In this document: piece after piece, positions 59,197 to 64,000 of the stretch
Numbering within the stretch: the stretch's first letter is position 1
Layout of the letters: every line of letters begins with the position of its first letter
NCBI GenBank assembly: GCA_013397455.1
Contig: VYZB01000382.1
Coordinates: forward strand, 672,902-736,901
Direction: 5' to 3'
DNA: 64,000 nucleotides
Source of the DNA: Crotophaga sulcirostris
Taxonomy: Eukaryota > Chordata > Aves > Cuculiformes > Crotophagidae
Program-made: the position numbers and the translations under genes
Notes under the pieces: model-generated
What the model was told of the DNA's origin: nothing
Database searches by the model: none
The model's input: only the letters and a program-made list of their open reading frames with translations

Positions 59197-62100
59197 TTTT
59201 ATCCTGAACTAAATAAGGACTGGCTGCACAATAGGTCTCTGTCCTCACAGTAGCTCAATGACCATTTTAAGGATGGGGCAGAGAGGATGGAGAATCAGCC
59301 CCCAAAACATCAGCACTAAAAATCCATAACTGAATCTTATCAATCAATTTTACTGTTCATCCATTATTTCCTGGTTGAAATGTCAGAGATGGAACAACTT
59401 GTAGCTAGTACATTCTAGAAGCGAATTTATAGAAAGGTGATCTGAAAGAGTTTTCTAGCATCCCCAACCACCAGCACCTGAAGAGGGACATGCAGGTATC
59501 AAAAGAATCCATCAAAGGAGTCAACATATAGGAACTGTATATGTATAACTGCACCATGCAAAGTATGCTGCAAATATTTTTCATATTAACTTATTCGTCT
59601 GTTCTTTCTAATGGGCCTTATAAGTGTTAAGTAATTGCTTTATCATATAATTTTTAATCTTAAAACCAATTTAAAGAAAGAATAAAGAAAAAACCCTCCA
59701 AAACCTGCATGTCTGCAAAACCTTCCAAGTATGTTTTACTGGTAAAGGAATCTGTCCAAATGTGTATTATTCCTCTTACCTTATAACAAATTAATTGCTT
59801 TGCACAGACTGGTTTCTTTTTATTTTCAGTGTCAGTGTAAGTTCTCCAAGCTCTGTTAAAAATGAAATATTGTCAGTAACAGAACCAGAGACTAAGTATA
59901 TCTTTAAGTCATTCTGGTTGCTTCCCACTCTTTATATATGAAGAAGTTGGAGCATTATTCTGAGTTCGCTATTAGGAACACTGCCTTCATAAACCACTCA
60001 GAATTTATTTGTCAGATATTCCTCAGTTTTAAATGGTTTAAAGTACATCACATTGTTTGTGAAGAAATCTCACCTTTGTGATCCCTTTCATTTCTACCTA
60101 ATTGTCCAATATAAGAATAGCTTGTTGTGCCTGAGGGCAAAATTTTCCATTACCACTGAAAAGATAAATGGTAGAAAGCAAAATGAACCTGGCTCATTAT
60201 ATCCTTCTGAAAAAGAGGCAAATTGGCCTTCAGAAATGATATAATAGAGCTGACACTTTCAATAGTCTAGAGTTCAAAAGTGGCATTTTATATTTTTTTT
60301 TCATAAAGTATAATACAAACAATTACGGGTGCTGGCAATAATGAATGGTACTTAGGGTTTTTTTACTAGCTTTACTGTGTAAGTTCCAGGGAGAGGAAAA
60401 TGGTTCTACCAATGTCCATTTTAATGAGGAAAGAAAGGTTACATTTAAAGAAACACAGTATTCATTCCAATCTGTTTCTAATCTTAATCTCTATAACAAT
60501 TGCACTAAAGCCTTTTGATCTACTATGTAAGTGTATAAATTGCTTAGAACGATGAAAGTCAGATGGTTCATTTAATGCTTTAAGTATCTGATGAGCTTTG
60601 GAGGACAGGGCTGAAAAAAGATTGATTTCTCAAAACAGAAAGTAGTTTATCATAATGGCCGAGTTCTTACTTCAGATTCATTTAGATCAGTTACTTCTAA
60701 AAATATTTTCATTAAATGCACCGTGCATTATTAATGTGTATCAGGTAGGCATTGATTTGCTAGAGTACTGATTAATATCACACATTTACATCTGAGAGTG
60801 GAGGGGATTGAATATTCATACAACAGAACCGAAGAACTATGTATCATTTAATTGAGGTGAGGGGTGTTGTTAATCTGTGTATCAATATTGAAAAAAAAAG
60901 GAAAAATTATCTATTGTATGTGTCACAAAGGTTAATTTGGTATAGTCTTCCAGACAAAGAAAGAACTTGCAAATATATTAAAAAAACATGTATATTGCTG
61001 TCTATCTATATATCAGTACAGGAAAGACCCTAACTACTTATATAAACCGTCTTTACTTCAGTAGGATTTAAAGTTTGCTTTAGGCAGGTTCTTAAAGCAA
61101 TGCTGAGCAAAGGGCATGACTCGAGGACATAAGATTAAGGTGATTTTTGTGATAGTTTTTTTCCATCTGCTCGCAGGTCTGCATCTGACAGTAATTTTTA
61201 TCAACCTCACTTTTCAAAACAATGAAAAAAAACTGGAAAGCCCTCTTTGCACATGATGCTCATTTGCATACAGCCAAACCTTTTGTATTTTCAATAAGGA
61301 TCAGGTTCTTAGATTGACATTTGCCATGAACATTTTGATCATACTGATTAGCATATTTTCAAATCTAGGAAAGGTTTGCATTTGTATGTAGGCTGAGGAG
61401 AGCTTAATACACTGCAGGTAGAAATAGAATGTAGTAGAAGGAAAACAGTAATAATAATTCACAGATATTCAATTATTGCCTAACATGACATTACACACAT
61501 TTTTATAGATACTTATAACTAGAACAATGCAAACTCATTAGCAGTAGAATTATTTTAAATTATTTTTTCAAAATGATTAATGCTACTTTTCCAATCTTAC
61601 TGAGGTCAAATGTGCGCACGCATGTATATGAATAAAAAAAATAGATGAGTTCTGTACAAATAAACTTGTGTGTGTCACCTCATTTATCCAATTCCCCTCC
61701 TTCCCTACAAACAACCTCTGTGATGAGTGCAGTCAGTTTACATGTCCCCAAGTCAGCTTTCAGCAAACTGCTTTGAATGCAAGCAACCACATATCTGCAG
61801 CACAGTCTCAACAATGTGCCTGGTTAGATAACTCAGAACGGATGTGCATGTCTGCATGCACATCTGAACTCCCCCTCTCATTTTCCTGACTGAATCAACA
61901 CCAGCCAGCTCTAAGATGGATAAGGTACCATTGTCAGCACTGTTTTGTTCCTAACTCCTATATTCTCTTGAGAGGCACTATGTAGTTAGTGCAGGACCAA
62001 TACTGTGCTAATATAGCTCTCCAGTTTTCAGTTCAAAGCTTGCTCCCTACAGCCAGAGGACTTATGTGTATCTCAACATTTCCATCTATACGTGCCTCAA

Positions 62101-64000
62101 GTGTTTACTCAGTGTCTCTGGCAGGTTTTGCACACTTCACCATGAGCCCTATACTGCCAGAAACTGCAGTGGTATCAGACCTAACTATTTTGCAGCTACC
62201 CAAGGTGTGACTGCAGGATGACAGTCACACCTTTGGATTTCAGTGTAAACATGGCCTGCGCTGACAGCAGTGAGAGAGAAGGTGGCATATGGCAAAGACT
62301 GAGAGTATTAACTCCTCCAAACCAACTTTTACAGTGTGTGAAACTAGCCTAAAATAAAGTTTATTTTTCAAGGTGAAATGTATATAAAGCGAACTTTTAT
62401 GCTGATTCTACAATACCTCCAGCCTTCCTTAAGGCATAGCCTTCAGTTCAAATGGTTTAGTGATACTATCCATCAGAGGGTTCAGCCTTTGCAATATATT
62501 TCACAGTAGTCCCTAGGTTGGACTCAGGCACAATATATCATTTTGATATTGCTTTATAGCTTGTTGCCAGCTGTATATTTATCTTATTTATTTATTTATT
62601 GGGAGACAATATGTGAAATTTCTATTAATGAATAATATATGGAATGTGGCAAACAGAAACAAAGGGAACCAGACGTATCAGTGAAAGTAATATCATCAAA
62701 GGAGACATCAAGAAGTGTAAAAGTTAGCAGTCAATCTTAACTCCAGATAAATTCAGGCTAAATACCAAAGTCAGAAATGGCTCGAACACTAACTAGTATT
62801 CCTAAAGTTGGAATCATTACCAACACTCAGGGCAGGGAGATTTCCCACCCTTTCTGTAACTTTCAGGGTCAATGATCTGCATGGCAGACACTAACTTTTC
62901 TTTTTTGAAATTTAAATCCTTAGCAACATATGTTGCTGCAGTCACTGCTGTGCAGATACACCTGAACCAGATTCAAAATATCCTCTTAAGGGTCTTTTAG
63001 TACATCAGATATAGTAGGCAGTAGTCACAGCTGGATCTCTGTGAGAACTATAAGCCTATAGGATAAGCAAAGTAAATTAGCAAGAGATATGGTCCACGCT
63101 GATGTCACATCATGCCCATGCTGGTACTGAAAATTTGCTAGAATAAATGTATCTTGGATATGCTCACAATGCACTGAACTCTATACTATGGTAGAGAGAC
63201 TCTCAGAAAGAGTCAAATACCAGGCAGCTCCAGCAATTAGTGAATAGGGTCTTGATTCAGTAAAACCTTCAGCAATAAAGTGACCATTGACAAAAGCAAG
63301 CCTAGGATGAGTAAGATAAAAGTACTGTGTAGAATCAGATCTACCTTTCTATGGAGCTATGGAACATTAAGCTCACCAGAGTGTTTAGCTGAAGTATGAT
63401 GGGTCCTTGACCAAAGCTCTTTTCTACTCTGATACTGTGTGAATGGATTAAACTGGAGAAAATAACGAGGCGGCCCAGCAGGAATCTCCTTTTTTACAGA
63501 TAAATGGGGTTAAATTTGCCAAATCCTTTTATAACAAACTCCAGAGGCTTCCTAGGAACTTATTTAATAACCTGATCAAATGAAATTTGAGAAAATCTGG
63601 GACTGTAATTCAAGAGGTAAAGAATAGATTTCTGTCTAAACACTAAAAGAAATTTTTTCTACAAATTATAATAAATGGTATCATGGACCTCCCACAGACC
63701 CCTGCCAGCATCCCCATAATCTGTCCCTTCACTTCTTCCTCCTTTGAGACAGCATCCTGTTGATAAGGCTGGACATGTGTACGTTCAAATGATGGAAACC
63801 ATGGAGCAAATCCATACTCAGACAAGTAATTTCTTTTTGGGGGAACAGTTCCTCATACCTTAAAATTCATCTTTAGGTGCAAAACAATCAATATTAATGC
63901 TGAAAAAAGTTAAATTGATCTACTTCAATATTAAACAGATGGAAAATACCACTGTTGGTTTTATACTCTTATTGTATATGATAAATTACTCTATTAAACT
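59197..64000. other. 4.8 kb of unannotated AT-rich DNA
   Basis: No gene, RNA or interspersed repeat was recognised. Open frames reach 73 codons. 61100-61400 contains ATTTGCAT-type octamers and few simple repeats and could be a conserved non-coding element, but conservation cannot be judged from one genome. Confidence 0.55.

Noticed and set aside
1..64000. CRISPR arrays, bacterial operons, rRNA or tRNA genes
   Set aside because: No regularly spaced direct repeats with unique spacers, no ribosome-binding sites before long frames, and no cloverleaf or rRNA motifs. The transposon content is vertebrate.

Overview
The window looks like intergenic or intronic DNA of a bird (or at least an archosaur). 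The evidence is repeated CR1 LINE copies, some ending in the typical short tandem octamers after a 'tcatagaatcatag'-type tail, together with avian-style endogenous retroviruses (ERVs) with TG...CA long terminal repeats. The background is AT-rich, broken by stops on both strands, and shows no complete host gene. The only host-gene candidate is one 156-base minus-strand exon-like segment (22945-23100) with good splice signals and a hydrophobic 52-codon translation that I cannot name.

Layout. 1-20.6 kb: mostly unique AT-rich DNA with a 5'-truncated CR1 (2431-2910), a short CR1 tail (11145-11290) and two faint old-repeat candidates. 20.6-21.1 kb: a minus-strand solo-like LTR. 22.7 kb: a pyrimidine microsatellite. 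25.5-27.5 kb: a long decayed CR1 with its reverse transcriptase frame broken. 27.5-38.3 kb: featureless AT-rich DNA. 38.3-39.7 kb: a minus-strand CR1 with recognisable RT blocks.

40.7-56.8 kb is a nest of retroelements. A CR1 (40725-41391, tail at 45091) is interrupted by a class II (betaretrovirus-like) ERV. This ERV has lost its 5' LTR, most of gag, most of pol and most of env, but keeps dUTPase-protease, a reverse transcriptase start fused to the integrase end, a polypurine tract and a good 3' LTR. At its gag deletion junction lies an A-run followed by about 44 bases matching the 5' end of 7SL (SRP) RNA. Next come a minus-strand solo LTR with a clean 4-bp target duplication (46535-46958), a plus-strand class I (gammaretrovirus-like) provirus of the same LTR family with a collapsed 5' LTR (47427-52136), and a related minus-strand 3' LTR with a different U3 (53801-54262). 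Upstream of that LTR (on its own strand) lie decayed minus-strand coding frames, one of which I think derives from an unnamed multicopy animal protein family. 57-64 kb is again featureless AT-rich DNA.

No viral gene here is intact: every frame has stops, frameshifts or large deletions. The LTRs still show TATA-like boxes and AATAAA signals, so they could in principle influence transcription, but nothing in the sequence shows that they do. Family names, the 7SL match and protein assignments rest on recognition by eye and not on a database search.
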